33,445 nucleotides of DNA from Sphingobacterium humi (GCF_009768885.1 NZ_WSQA01000021.1:1-33445); one strand, 5' to 3'. Shown: positions 7,940-16,240, counted from the first letter of the stretch. The notes: generated by a model from the sequence alone, not told the origin. Numbers and translations are program-made.

Positions 7940-8158
7940 ATGAAAAATTTATTCAAATTCGGATTCTTAGGATTAGCTTTAACTGTAGCAGTTGCATCTT
8001 GTAACAACGCTGAAACTAAAACTGAAGCTGCTGCTGACTCTACTGCTGCTGCTATCGATTCTACTACTGAGAACATCGCTGATTCATTAGAAAACGTTGC
8101 TGATTCAGTACGTGCAACTGGTGATTCTATCGCTGATTCTTTGAAAAACGTTCAATAA
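7940..8158 (+). CDS. Small Asp-Ser-repeat lipoprotein
   Basis: This 72-residue lipoprotein has a signal peptide of about 20 residues and the lipobox VASC, so Cys should be lipidated and the protein anchored in an envelope membrane. The mature part is almost entirely helical and acidic. Asp-Ser pairs recur mostly every seven residues (DSTAAAI, DSTTENIA, DSLENVA, DSVRATG, DSIA, DSLKNVQ), suggesting a coiled coil. Cysteine occurs only at the lipidation site. The gene has its own strong promoter and terminator, and simple codon use, consistent with high expression. The function is unknown; short Ala/Asp/Ser-rich lipoproteins are common in this phylum. An Lpp-like structural role is only a guess. 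Confidence 0.8.
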   Translation: MKNLFKFGFLGLALTVAVASCNNAETKTEAAADSTAAAIDSTTENIADSLENVADSVRATGDSIADSLKNVQ

Positions 8159-8184
8159 TCCGAACTTCATTAAAAAATACATCA

Positions 8185-8213
8185 AGAGCCCGTTTTAGAA
8201 ACGGGCTTTTGTT
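8185..8213 (+). terminator. Terminator of the small lipoprotein gene
   Basis: The perfect 9-bp stem AGCCCGTTT / AAACGGGCT has loop TAG and a following T-rich tail, 28 bases after the stop. Confidence 0.85.
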
Positions 8214-8229
8214 GTTTTATGACCCTGGG

Positions 8230-8261
8230 TTTGCGACAGGGCATTGAATTTCTTATTTTTG
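8230..8261 (+). promoter_or_regulatory. Promoter of purB
   Basis: TTTG (8230-8233) and TATTTTTG (8254-8261), separated by 20 bases, match both Bacteroidota promoter boxes. The start would fall about 15 bases before the ATG, a very short leader. Confidence 0.7.
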
Positions 8262-8282
8262 CCTCACTAAAGATTATACAGC

Positions 8283-9632
8283 ATGACATTATCATCCTTA
8301 ACGGCCGTAACCCCTATTGACGGTAGATACTACAATAGCACGAAAGATTTAGCGAATTACTTCTCCGAGTTTGCCCTGATAAAATACCGAGTATTGGTTG
8401 AAGTGGAATACTTTATCGCTCTATCGGAATCGGGAATTCAGCAATTGGCCCATTTTGATGGTAGCTTGAACGATAAATTACGCGCGATCTACCGCAACTT
8501 TAGCGAAGCAGATGCCCAATGGATAAAAGATACCGAGAAAGTAACCAACCACGATGTAAAAGCCGTGGAATACTTCTTAAAGAATGAATTTGAAAAATTA
8601 GGACTAACCGATTCCTTGGAATTTATCCACTTCGGTTTAACCTCTCAAGATATTAACAATACCGCCATTCCATTATCGTGGAAAGAGGCCTTAACCAACG
8701 TATATACGCCTGCAATTCAAGAATTAGTGGGCGAATTAACCAACCTGTCCAACGAATGGAAAGAGGTACCGATGCTGGCGCGCACGCACGGGCAACCGGC
8801 TTCTCCAACCAAATTGGGCAAGGAATTCAAAGTGTTTATCGAGCGTATCGAAAAACAATTGGAGCTCTTGGCGCAAGTGCCTTTCTCGGCGAAGTTTGGC
8901 GGAGCAACAGGAAACTTCAACGCCCACCATGTGGCCTACCCGAGCAACGACTGGGTAGCCTTTGGCAATAAGTTTGTGAATGAGCAATTGGGCTTAAGCC
9001 GCTCTCAAACGACCACGCAAATTGAGCATTACGATAATTTTGCAGCAAGCTGCGATGCCTTAAAACGCATCAACAACATTATTATTGACCTTTGTCGTGA
9101 TATTTGGACTTATATTTCCATGGATTACTTTAAGCAGAAAATTACGGCCGGCCAAATTGGTTCCTCGGCCATGCCGCATAAGGTAAATCCGATTGATTTT
9201 GAAAATGCAGAAGGAAACCTAGGCTTAGCCAATGCTGTATTCGAGCATTTAGCCGCCAAGTTACCAATCTCGCGTTTACAACGCGACTTAACCGACTCGA
9301 CGGTATTGCGTAATATTGGCGTGCCTATGGCGCATACCCTCATCGCCATCAAATCCACCCTTCGCGGATTACGTAAATTGATATTAAACGAATCAGCCTT
9401 CCAGGAGGACTTGGAAAACAACTGGGCGGTGGTGGCCGAAGCCATTCAAACCATCCTACGTCGTGAGGGCTATCCGAAGCCGTATGAGGCTTTAAAAGAC
9501 CTTACCCGTACGAATACCCAAGTGACCCAAGAAACCATTGCAGTGTTTGTGGATCAGCTGAATGTATCGGATGAAATCAAGCAGGAGATCAAGGCCATTT
9601 CGCCAAGCAATTACACCGGCGTTCCATTATAA
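8283..9632 (+). CDS. purB: Adenylosuccinate lyase
   Basis: PurB removes fumarate from SAICAR and from adenylosuccinate in purine synthesis. The 449-residue length and the start LSSLTAVTPIDGRY place it with the E. coli-type lyases. Visible features are TSQDINNTA (residues 120-128), His169 in ARTHGQPASPT, and the fumarate lyase signature GSSAMPHKVNPIDFENAEGN beginning at residue 293. That signature has the mobile-loop catalytic Ser (294/295) and Lys300. All key residues are present. It has its own promoter. The Nfu gene begins 75 bases downstream with its own -7 box. Confidence 0.98.
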   Translation: MTLSSLTAVTPIDGRYYNSTKDLANYFSEFALIKYRVLVEVEYFIALSESGIQQLAHFDGSLNDKLRAIYRNFSEADAQWIKDTEKVTNHDVKAVEYFLKNEFEKLGLTDSLEFIHFGLTSQDINNTAIPLSWKEALTNVYTPAIQELVGELTNLSNEWKEVPMLARTHGQPASPTKLGKEFKVFIERIEKQLELLAQVPFSAKFGGATGNFNAHHVAYPSNDWVAFGNKFVNEQLGLSRSQTTTQIEHYDNFAASCDALKRINNIIIDLCRDIWTYISMDYFKQKITAGQIGSSAMPHKVNPIDFENAEGNLGLANAVFEHLAAKLPISRLQRDLTDSTVLRNIGVPMAHTLIAIKSTLRGLRKLILNESAFQEDLENNWAVVAEAIQTILRREGYPKPYEALKDLTRTNTQVTQETIAVFVDQLNVSDEIKQEIKAISPSNYTGVPL

Positions 9633-9672
9633 GCTTTTACGCAGTAATGACGCGTCAATAGGGATAAAGATT

Positions 9673-9680
9673 TATATTTG
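9673..9680 (+). promoter_or_regulatory. Candidate -7 box of the Nfu gene
   Basis: TATATTTG is a perfect -7 box; the -33 box is weak (TTTAC near 9636). The leader would be about 20 bases. Confidence 0.5.
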
Positions 9681-9707
9681 TGCAATAATTTAGACTGATT
9701 TTAACAT

Positions 9708-10262
9708 ATGGCAACAATTAACGTATATACCGAAAGCACACCAAACCCAGCAACGATGAAGTTCTTGGTGAACAAGCTTTTGATAAATGGCAGCTTAGAT
9801 TATCCAGACCGTGAGAAAGCGCAGGAGTCTGCCTTTGCAAGAGAGCTTTTCAAGTTCAACTTTGTGAACGGCGTTTTCTTTGCGAGTAATTTCGTTACGG
9901 TAACTAAGACAGATGATGCAGCATGGTCTGACATCGAGCCTTTATTGAAAGAGTTTGTAAAAGGCGCTGTAGAATCTGAGCTTGCGGTAAAACCAGAAGA
10001 ACACTCGGAAGATGTGGTATTTGAAGGCTCCGATGTGGAAGTTAAAATCCAACAAGTATTACACGACTATGTGCGCCCTGCCGTAGAACAAGACGGAGGT
10101 GCTATTGCCTACAAATCCTTTGACAAAGGCACAGTAACCGTAGAATTAAGAGGTTCTTGCTCGGGTTGTCCATCTTCTACCATTACGTTGAAAGCAGGTA
10201 TTGAAGGCCTATTGAAACGCATGGTTCCCGAAGTGGAAGAAGTAGTGGCTGAAGCCATGTAA
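9708..10262 (+). CDS. NifU/Nfu-type Fe-S cluster carrier protein
   Basis: The 184-residue protein has the two-domain Nfu layout. An N-terminal Nfu domain (about residues 5-90) carries the typical TESTPNPATMKF and NFVNGVFFASNFVTVTK segments. The C-terminal NifU-like domain (about 110-180) has RPAVEQDGGAI and the cluster-binding GSCSGCPSS motif with Cys151 and Cys154. Such proteins receive Fe-S clusters from the main scaffold and deliver them to client enzymes in the cytoplasm. It is transcribed alone and ends at a strong terminator. No suf or isc genes are nearby. Confidence 0.93.
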   Translation: MATINVYTESTPNPATMKFLVNKLLINGSLDYPDREKAQESAFARELFKFNFVNGVFFASNFVTVTKTDDAAWSDIEPLLKEFVKGAVESELAVKPEEHSEDVVFEGSDVEVKIQQVLHDYVRPAVEQDGGAIAYKSFDKGTVTVELRGSCSGCPSSTITLKAGIEGLLKRMVPEVEEVVAEAM

Positions 10263-10283
10263 GCAATCAAAAAAATAATAGAT

Positions 10284-10312
10284 AAACCCGACCTCGTTGT
10301 CGGGTTTTTTAT
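10284..10312 (+). terminator. Terminator of the Nfu gene
   Basis: The perfect stem AAACCCGAC / GTCGGGTTT has loop CTCGTT and a T-run, 21 bases after the stop. Confidence 0.88.
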
Positions 10313-10329
10313 TAGTGCATATTTTTTGC

Positions 10330-10337
10330 TATATTTC
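10330..10337 (+). promoter_or_regulatory. Candidate -7 box of the small membrane protein gene
   Basis: TATATTTC is seven of eight to TAnnTTTG and sits 19 bases before the chosen ATG, beyond the preceding terminator. T-rich sequence lies about 20 bases upstream. Confidence 0.4.
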
Positions 10338-10356
10338 AGCAAACCAACAAATTACC

Positions 10357-10554
10357 ATGAGCAAAAAATCAATAGCATTTATCATCACGGTAGCCAGTAT
10401 CTTCTTTTTGGTTGCCTTTTTATTCAATAAAATCATTGGATTCGGATACGCTTGGTACACTATCTTGATTGCCGGCCTTGTATTAGGGCTTATTCTGAAC
10501 TTCTTTCAAACGGCCAAGAGCAATAAAAAACCAAGAAACCGCTTTAAAAAATAA
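10357..10554 (+). CDS. Small two-helix membrane protein
   Basis: The gene encodes 65 residues from the ATG at 10357: a short Lys start, two hydrophobic segments (about residues 5-25 and 30-50) separated by a GFGYAW turn, and a very basic tail (KSNKKPRNRFKK). An in-frame ATG at 10297 would add 20 residues, but it lies inside the preceding terminator hairpin, so the later start is preferred. The basic end should remain in the cytoplasm. The function is unknown and the family was not recognised; its hydrophobic plan and A/T-rich codons suggest a real gene. Confidence 0.7.
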   Translation: MSKKSIAFIITVASIFFLVAFLFNKIIGFGYAWYTILIAGLVLGLILNFFQTAKSNKKPRNRFKK

Positions 10555-10588
10555 AGCCTTTATTCCCAGATTGCCCTAAAAAACAAAA

Positions 10589-10643
10589 TTCAGGAAAAAG
10601 AAGAAAACCCGGCTCAACCCGGCCCTTTCTTCCCTTCCCTGAA
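10589..10643. terminator. Extended imperfect hairpin, probable terminator
   Basis: Nested arms TTCAGG/CCTGAA, GAAGAAA/TTTCTTC and CCGG/CCGG form a long interrupted stem 35 bases past the small membrane protein gene. It may terminate that gene, and possibly also the minus-strand tex transcript. Confidence 0.5.
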
Positions 10644-10679
10644 TGTTTCTCTATTTTAGTAATTATCCTAGTATCAATA

Positions 10680-10930
10680 AGCAGCACAAATAGCCCTAAA
10701 TACCCAAAGGTCTAAAACTAAATACCTAAAGGTCTAAAACTAAATACGCAATACTAAGTACTCAATCTAACTACTCAGACCAAGGTCTAAATACTTAATA
10801 CTAAATACTCAAACTATGGTCTAACTACTAAATACTCAATACTAAATACTAAATACTTAATACTAAATACTCAAACTATGGTCTAACTACTAAATACTCA
10901 ATACTAAGTACTAGGACGAAGTACTCAGAC
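10680..10930. repeat. Degenerate heptanucleotide array with a 62-bp tandem duplication
   Basis: About 250 bases are built from variants of TAAATAC, TCAATAC and TTAATAC with interspersed GGTCTAA pieces. Within it, 10787-10848 is repeated at 10849-10910 with one difference. It ends four bases before the stop of the minus-strand tex gene. No protein-like frame or spacer structure is present. Confidence 0.85.
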
Positions 10931-10933
10931 AAC

Positions 10934-13189
10934 CTACCTCCCAAACTTACTCGCCAATGCAGCCAATTTGCTGGCCATATCGGTTTCCGGCTGGCGCGTA
11001 TCACGTGTATCGCGCGTTTCGCGTTTTTCACTGCGCTTACGTGGTCCCTTCTCTTCGGTTTTCATGGTTAAGCTAATGCGGTTTCTTTTTTCGTCAACTT
11101 CCGTCACGGTCACCATGACCTGCTGTTGCACTTTCACCACCTCATGCGGATCGCTTACAAAATGGTTGGCCAATTGACTTAAGTGTACTAAGCCATCTTG
11201 ATGCACGCCGATATCGACAAAGGCACCAAAGTTGGTGATGTTGGTGACAATCCCTGGCAACTTCATGCCAACACGAAGGTCGGACACACTGTTGACCCCT
11301 TCGGTGAAGGAGAAGGCTTCGAACTGCTCCCGCGGATCGAGTCCTGGTTTCGCTAACTCGAGTAAAATATCGTTTAAGGTCGGCAAACCCACCTCATCAG
11401 TCATGTATTTCTTTAAATCGATACGCTTGCGTAGCTGTTCATCCTTCATTAATTCCGGGATGGAAACAGACAGGTCTTTGGCCATCTGCTCTACCAAGGC
11501 GTAGCGCTCCGGGTGTACCCCCGATGCATCGAGTGGATGCTCGGCATGGCGGATACGTAAGAATCCTGCCGCTTGTTCGAAGGCCTTTTCGCCCAACCGA
11601 GGTACCTTCTTCAACTCACGGCGCGATTTAAAAGGCCCGTTTTCCTTGCGGTAGTTCACAATTTGTTGCGCCAGGGATGGCCCTAATCCGGAAATATAGG
11701 CTAAGATTTGCTTGGAAGCTGTATTAAGCTCCACGCCCACCGCATTCACACAGGACATCACGGTATCATCTAAGGCCGATTGCAATTTCGTTTGATCGAC
11801 ATCGTGCTGGTATTGACCAACGCCAATGGATTTGGGATCGATTTTCACCAATTCAGCGAGTGGATCCATTAACCGACGGCCGATGGAAACTGCCCCACGA
11901 ACGGTAACATCCTGGTCTGGGAATTCCTCACGTGCCGTTTCTGAGGCTGAATAAATGGACGCCCCACTCTCATTCACCATCACAATAAGGACATTAGAAA
12001 GCTTCATCTTGCGGACGAAGTCTTCTGTTTCGCGACCCGCCGTTCCGTTACCAATGGCAATGGCTTCAACATCATGCTTCGCAATTAGGTGTTTAATGGT
12101 CTTTTCTGCCTCCAAGGAAGCGTTTGCCCCATTATGCGGATATACTGCTGTATTTTCTAAAAGATTGCCCTGCGCGTCTAATACAACGGTTTTACAGCCG
12201 GTACGGAATCCAGGATCTAAGGCTAATAGTCTTTTCTGCCCAAGCGGAGCCGCCAATAACAATTGCCGCACATTGTCAGCAAATACTTTAATGGCTTCCT
12301 CATCGGCCTTCTGACGTGTTAACACACGGATTTCTGTTTCCATCGATGGCTTCAACAAACGCTTATAACCATCCATTACCGCTAATTCTACTTGTTTAGA
12401 AGCCTCATTATTGCCCTTCACAAATTGCTTTGCAATAGCCGGCAATACATCCTCTTCCTGCACATCGATATCCAGGTACAGCAATTCTTCTTTTTCGCCA
12501 CGGCGCATGGCCAATACCCGATGCGAAGGCGCATCTTTTAGGGATTCTGACCATTCGTAGTAATCTTTAAACTTCAAAGCAGCTTCCTCTTTGCCCGGTA
12601 CCACGCGCGATACAAATTGCCCTTTGTTTAAAAAGGTTTTACGTGTATTCGCACGTACATCAGCATCTTCAGCAATTTGCTCGGCAATAATATCACGAGC
12701 GCCAGCTAAGGCTTCCTCTACAGTTTGCACGCCCTTTTCGGCATCGATATAGGCTTCCGCTGATGCAGCAAGATCCGTTTGGTTTTGTAACAAGATCAGC
12801 TCGGCTAGAGGTGCTAATCCTTTTTCACGGGCTACTGACGCGCGAGTTTTACGCTTCGGCTTGTATGGAAGGTAAATATCCTCCAAAATGGCCATGGTTT
12901 CGGCCGCTAACACCTGCTGTTCTAATTCAGGCGTTAATTTCCCTTGATCGTTGATGGACTTCAATACAGCCTCTTTGCGTTTATCTAAATCGCGAAGCTG
13001 CTGTACCCTATCACGAATAGCGGTAATCTGTACTTCATCTAAGCTTCCGGTCATTTCCTTTCTGTAACGAGAAATAAATGGAACGGTTGCTCCCTCATCC
13101 AATAACGCAAGGGTTGTTCGCACCTGTTTTTCAGTTAGCGACAGCTCCTGCGAAACGATAATTTCGTGTGATGTCATCATAAAATTCAA
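10934..13189 (-). CDS. tex: Tex-family RNA-binding protein
   Basis: Tex is a widely conserved cytoplasmic nucleic-acid-binding protein linked to transcription and RNA metabolism. The 751-residue product shows the family order. First is a helical N-terminal part with VPFISRYRKE (about 36-45) and LEDIYLPYKPKRKTRA. A YqgF/RNase H-like domain follows from about residue 320 (LALDPGFRTGCK). Then comes a helix-hairpin-helix region with SGLGPSLAQQIVNYR and GAFKSRRELKKV-like segments. Last is an S1 domain (about 640-715, GIVTNITNFGAFVDIG). The charged tail of Arg/Glu/Asp-Thr repeats is variable in the family. Translation may start at the listed ATG or at Met5. A hairpin separates it from the tatA-like gene upstream. 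Confidence 0.95.
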   Translation of the reverse strand: MNFMMTSHEIIVSQELSLTEKQVRTTLALLDEGATVPFISRYRKEMTGSLDEVQITAIRDRVQQLRDLDKRKEAVLKSINDQGKLTPELEQQVLAAETMAILEDIYLPYKPKRKTRASVAREKGLAPLAELILLQNQTDLAASAEAYIDAEKGVQTVEEALAGARDIIAEQIAEDADVRANTRKTFLNKGQFVSRVVPGKEEAALKFKDYYEWSESLKDAPSHRVLAMRRGEKEELLYLDIDVQEEDVLPAIAKQFVKGNNEASKQVELAVMDGYKRLLKPSMETEIRVLTRQKADEEAIKVFADNVRQLLLAAPLGQKRLLALDPGFRTGCKTVVLDAQGNLLENTAVYPHNGANASLEAEKTIKHLIAKHDVEAIAIGNGTAGRETEDFVRKMKLSNVLIVMVNESGASIYSASETAREEFPDQDVTVRGAVSIGRRLMDPLAELVKIDPKSIGVGQYQHDVDQTKLQSALDDTVMSCVNAVGVELNTASKQILAYISGLGPSLAQQIVNYRKENGPFKSRRELKKVPRLGEKAFEQAAGFLRIRHAEHPLDASGVHPERYALVEQMAKDLSVSIPELMKDEQLRKRIDLKKYMTDEVGLPTLNDILLELAKPGLDPREQFEAFSFTEGVNSVSDLRVGMKLPGIVTNITNFGAFVDIGVHQDGLVHLSQLANHFVSDPHEVVKVQQQVMVTVTEVDEKRNRISLTMKTEEKGPRKRSEKRETRDTRDTRQPETDMASKLAALASKFGR

Positions 13190-13201
13190 AATAAAAAATA
13201 A

Positions 13202-13225
13202 AGCTGTTGAAGGAGTTCAACAGCT
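13202..13225 (-). terminator. Terminator of the TatA-like gene
   Basis: The perfect 10-bp stem AGCTGTTGAA / TTCAACAGCT with a four-base loop is followed, on the minus strand, by T-rich sequence running into the tex start. It should reduce read-through from the tatA-like gene into tex. Confidence 0.7.
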
Positions 13226-13248
13226 CTGACATATATTAAACTAATTTT

Positions 13249-13791
13249 TTAGGCATTTTTAGTATCGTCCTCTTTCGTAGGCTGTGCATCTGGGGATGGA
13301 GTTCCCTCTTCTGTCGCCTCATTAGCTTGCGCTGCTGGACTTTCTTCTTGTTCATTGTTTGCAAAATGATCGTTATAGCCATAGCTGTAATAATCATCTT
13401 GAGTTGGGGTCTGATAAGGCTGGTGCTCGTAGGTTCCAGCAGGCGCAGTAAATTGCGGTGCTTTCTTCTCTTTGGCAGCAAGCTCCTGATCGCCATCTTC
13501 TGTGGTTTGAGTATCCTCCTGCTCGGTGCTAACAGGGGTATCTTGTTGGGCATAGCTTGTTTCCGGTTCTTTCTCGATATCGGTTTTGATATCATCGATT
13601 TCCTTCTCGAAGTTATTGATCTGATCTGAAATCTCTCTCTTTATCCCTTCCGAAGCATCTTTAAACTCCCGAATCCCTCTTCCTAATCCTCTCGCAAGTT
13701 CCGGCAATTTCTTACCGCCGAATAGCAACAAGGCCACCAATATAATCAACATCATCTCCTGGGTGCCTATGTTCAAAAACGCTAAATTCAT
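13249..13791 (-). CDS. tatA: TatA/Hcf106-family protein with long acidic tail
   Basis: The N-terminus has the TatA pattern: a short periplasmic end, one membrane helix (about residues 11-25), the FGGKKLPELARGLGRG hinge and an amphipathic helix with FKDASEGIKREI. Such subunits form the twin-arginine export channel with TatC. At 180 residues it is much longer than classic TatA. The rest is a predicted disordered acidic tail rich in Gln, Pro, Thr and Tyr (for example YSYGYNDHF). TatB-like function cannot be excluded. No tatC lies in the window. Confidence 0.85.
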   Translation of the reverse strand: MNLAFLNIGTQEMMLIILVALLLFGGKKLPELARGLGRGIREFKDASEGIKREISDQINNFEKEIDDIKTDIEKEPETSYAQQDTPVSTEQEDTQTTEDGDQELAAKEKKAPQFTAPAGTYEHQPYQTPTQDDYYSYGYNDHFANNEQEESPAAQANEATEEGTPSPDAQPTKEDDTKNA

Positions 13792-14333
13792 CTCTATTTT
13801 TAATTTTTATGGAAAGCTAAGTTAAGTCTATTATTCTTTTTGGTCAATATTTTCCTGTAATTATTTCGAAACAAAATCTGGGGGCATTGGATCTTGTTAT
13901 CGTACTTAAGATGAAATGTTTGCAAGAGCGTTCATCTTAATTCGACATTAATCGATAGGTAAAAACAGCGATCGGAAAAGAAATAAAAGCGGCTTAATTA
14001 AAATTCAATTTATTGATACCCCTGATTAATGTAAGGTTATATCTACCGATTCGCATTTTGCTCAGGTGAATTGGAAATGGCGAATGCAACTAAGGGCATA
14101 TTGGCGCAATTATTGTTAATCTATTACAGGTGAAGCGATTTCACCATCGGTAATTCTTCCCGTTTTGCGAATCAAGCGCAGGCAGTATGGCCGTGGACCC
14201 GCTTGACCAAAGATCAACAATCTTTAACTCAGCAAGAAAAATTAGCCAAGGTTATCATTAACCGTTACGATTAAAAATATAGCGTTATACTATCCGTTTA
14301 GGTATTTATAGACATGTAAAGTAATTTAATTAA
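13792..14333. other. Long intergenic region without a confident gene
   Basis: The 542-bp gap holds a perfect 10-bp inverted repeat (TTAAGATGAA at 13907-13916, TTCATCTTAA at 13932-13941). It also holds a plus-strand frame open from 14035 to 14274 except for one TGA at 14131. The second half of that frame reads FANQAQAVWPWTRLTKDQ and further protein-like residues to a TAA at 14272. It may be a gene remnant. No clear promoter for the next lipoprotein gene was seen. Confidence 0.5.
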
Positions 14334-15071
14334 ATGCAGAACAAAACTTCAACCTCGACTCTACTTGCTTCCTTTTTCCTGATCCCTCTTTTCCTCCTTG
14401 TTGGCTGTGGCGGTAATTTCAACTGGGATAAGGACGTTGCCAACATTACTGGAAAGAACCTGGAGAAATGGCTTCGAAAAGCACCATTTACCAATGAGCT
14501 TAGCCAAAAAGATAAAATCACCAATATCACATCGCTCTTTCCGTTTTTAGGGCAATATTATCAGGGTCAAGGCAGAATAGTGCCTTTACACAGCAGCCAC
14601 CTAGATACCGTGGTATATAAACAAGAAACCGTTATCTATCAAGATCCAGCTTGGGGCGAGCTTTTCTTGCACGCCATGCTGCTGCACAAAAAGGACGAAG
14701 TTTTCTTGAACAACTTCTATTCAGAATCTGGGAATCCCTTTTTCGAAGAAAATGCCATGGAGATCTTTCATGTAGCCAATCTGTACGAAACCAAGGTTGC
14801 CAGTAAGAACAATCGTTATAAAACAGCCATCTACTGGGCAGGAACGGGTAATAGAAGTTATTTGTTGGGCTTCTACCAACAAGGTCAGCTTGTGATGGAG
14901 GCTACAATTCCCCTAGTAGACTCCGATACAACGAGAGTGTTAAATAAATTAAAAGAAGTTAATAAAGAATTGAATTTGAATATTCCAGAATGGGAACAGG
15001 CTAATCCTGCCGACTTAAGAGAAAGTGGAACCGTGGGAACCTTCTGGAAAACTGACCTTCCACCTTATTAA
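14334..15071 (+). CDS. Hypothetical lipoprotein
   Basis: This 245-residue protein begins with a signal peptide (about residues 1-24) and a lipobox, LLVGC with lipidation at Cys25, so it should be a membrane-anchored envelope protein. No known domain was recognised. The mature part is mixed alpha/beta with aromatic patches (FLGQYYQGQGR, AIYWAGTGNRSYLLGFYQQGQ), and a helical C-terminal region (RVLNKLKEVNKELNLNIPEW) before a Pro-rich end. The next lipoprotein gene begins nine bases after its stop, so the two are almost certainly one operon and may act together. Its upstream region is unusually long and empty. Confidence 0.75.
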   Translation: MQNKTSTSTLLASFFLIPLFLLVGCGGNFNWDKDVANITGKNLEKWLRKAPFTNELSQKDKITNITSLFPFLGQYYQGQGRIVPLHSSHLDTVVYKQETVIYQDPAWGELFLHAMLLHKKDEVFLNNFYSESGNPFFEENAMEIFHVANLYETKVASKNNRYKTAIYWAGTGNRSYLLGFYQQGQLVMEATIPLVDSDTTRVLNKLKEVNKELNLNIPEWEQANPADLRESGTVGTFWKTDLPPY

Positions 15072-15080
15072 ACCATCGCC

Positions 15081-16154
15081 GTGAACATCCTAAAGAACAT
15101 CAACATCCGTCCATTTGCTATCCTGTTGCTTTCCCTTGCATCCCTAACCCTAGGCTGCAAGAAAGATAAGGACAGCCCCACAGAAAGAAACAGCAAGGTA
15201 TATGTGGCAGGTATTTCGAATGCAGGCCCGAATGAAACTTGGACTGCCAGCATTTGGGAAAATGGGCAGGTAAAACAACTGACTGACGGTTCTAAAAATG
15301 AATATGCACAGGCCATTTATGTGGCTAATAATTCGGTGTATGCAGCCGGCCGGCAAGACTTGGGTACCGTAAATTCTTTTCAAGGAAAGATGTGGAAGGA
15401 TGGCGTAGAATCGTTGTTAGATAATTCCGGCCACTTATCTGAGGCCTATGATATGGTGGTTTCAGGCACCGATGTGTATATCGCCGGTAGAAAACGCATC
15501 AATGATATGATGATTGCCTGCATTTGGAAAAATGGCGTTCCGCAAGTACTGTCGGATGGGAAAACGGATGCGTTTATCTTTTCCATCTTTGTACATGGGA
15601 AGGATGTATATGCCACTGGAGCGGCCAGAGCAACTAAGGATAAAAACAGCTTGCTGATACCTAAAGTATGGAAAAACGGCGTTGCACAAACGCTGGAAGC
15701 CACAAAGAGTGCCGTGGGCAATGCAATTTTTGTAGCCAATAACGACGTATATGTGGCAGGCTCCGAGGATGCTGAGCAGGATTTAAACAGCCCGAGGATA
15801 TGGAAAAATGGAAAACTAACCACCTTCACCGATGGATTAAAAAGAGGCCGTTTAGATGGAATTGCTGTATATAACAATGATGTATATGCCGTAGGAGCGG
15901 TAAATATAAACCAGCGCCCTTCGGCCGTCCTATTGAAAAATAATACACTAACCGAGCTAACAGATGGCAGCATGGAAGCTGCGGCAAAAGATATTGCGAT
16001 ATATGATGGCGATGTGTATGTCGTTGGATTCCAAAGTTCCGGACAAAACAACATTAAAGGAAAATTGTGGATCAATGGCGAAGCATCGGATCTGAATGGC
16101 CCTCATGCCAACTCCCAAAGTAATGCATATGCTATTTTTGTAACCTCGAAGTAA
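15081..16154 (+). CDS. Lipoprotein with seven WKNG repeats, probable beta-propeller
   Basis: Translation starts at GTG (15081), the only start that gives a signal peptide. The lipobox is LTLGC (Cys26). The mature protein is almost wholly seven repeats of 44-47 residues. Each opens with VYxxG (Val40, Val86, Val132, Val176, Val223, Val268 and Val312 by count), has a central WKNG-like turn (WENG, WKDG, WKNG three times, LKNN, WING), often an LTDG, and ends in a strand like AIFVANND. Seven such units strongly suggest a seven-bladed propeller displayed at the cell surface or in the periplasm. The ligand is unknown and no catalytic motif was seen. It is second in an operon with the preceding lipoprotein. 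Confidence 0.85.
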   Translation: MNILKNINIRPFAILLLSLASLTLGCKKDKDSPTERNSKVYVAGISNAGPNETWTASIWENGQVKQLTDGSKNEYAQAIYVANNSVYAAGRQDLGTVNSFQGKMWKDGVESLLDNSGHLSEAYDMVVSGTDVYIAGRKRINDMMIACIWKNGVPQVLSDGKTDAFIFSIFVHGKDVYATGAARATKDKNSLLIPKVWKNGVAQTLEATKSAVGNAIFVANNDVYVAGSEDAEQDLNSPRIWKNGKLTTFTDGLKRGRLDGIAVYNNDVYAVGAVNINQRPSAVLLKNNTLTELTDGSMEAAAKDIAIYDGDVYVVGFQSSGQNNIKGKLWINGEASDLNGPHANSQSNAYAIFVTSK

Positions 16155-16240
16155 GCAGGTAGCAAGGCCTATGCATTAGCTATTTACTTTTCGAAACAAA
16201 TTCTTAATAAGGGGCTGCTGTTTTAGAAGATAAGTCTTCG

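Noticed and set aside
10297..10356. Earlier ATG for the small membrane protein
   Set aside because: It lies inside the terminator hairpin of the Nfu gene and would place the -7 box within the coding region.
10680..10930. Repetitive array considered as a CRISPR
   Set aside because: Units are degenerate heptamers without unique spacers of constant length, and no cas genes are nearby.
13236..13595. Basic 119-codon frame on the minus strand
   Set aside because: It is an alternative frame of the tail of the TatA-like gene.
15446..16075. Antisense frame of 209 codons
   Set aside because: It mirrors the repeats of the propeller lipoprotein and has no independent gene features.
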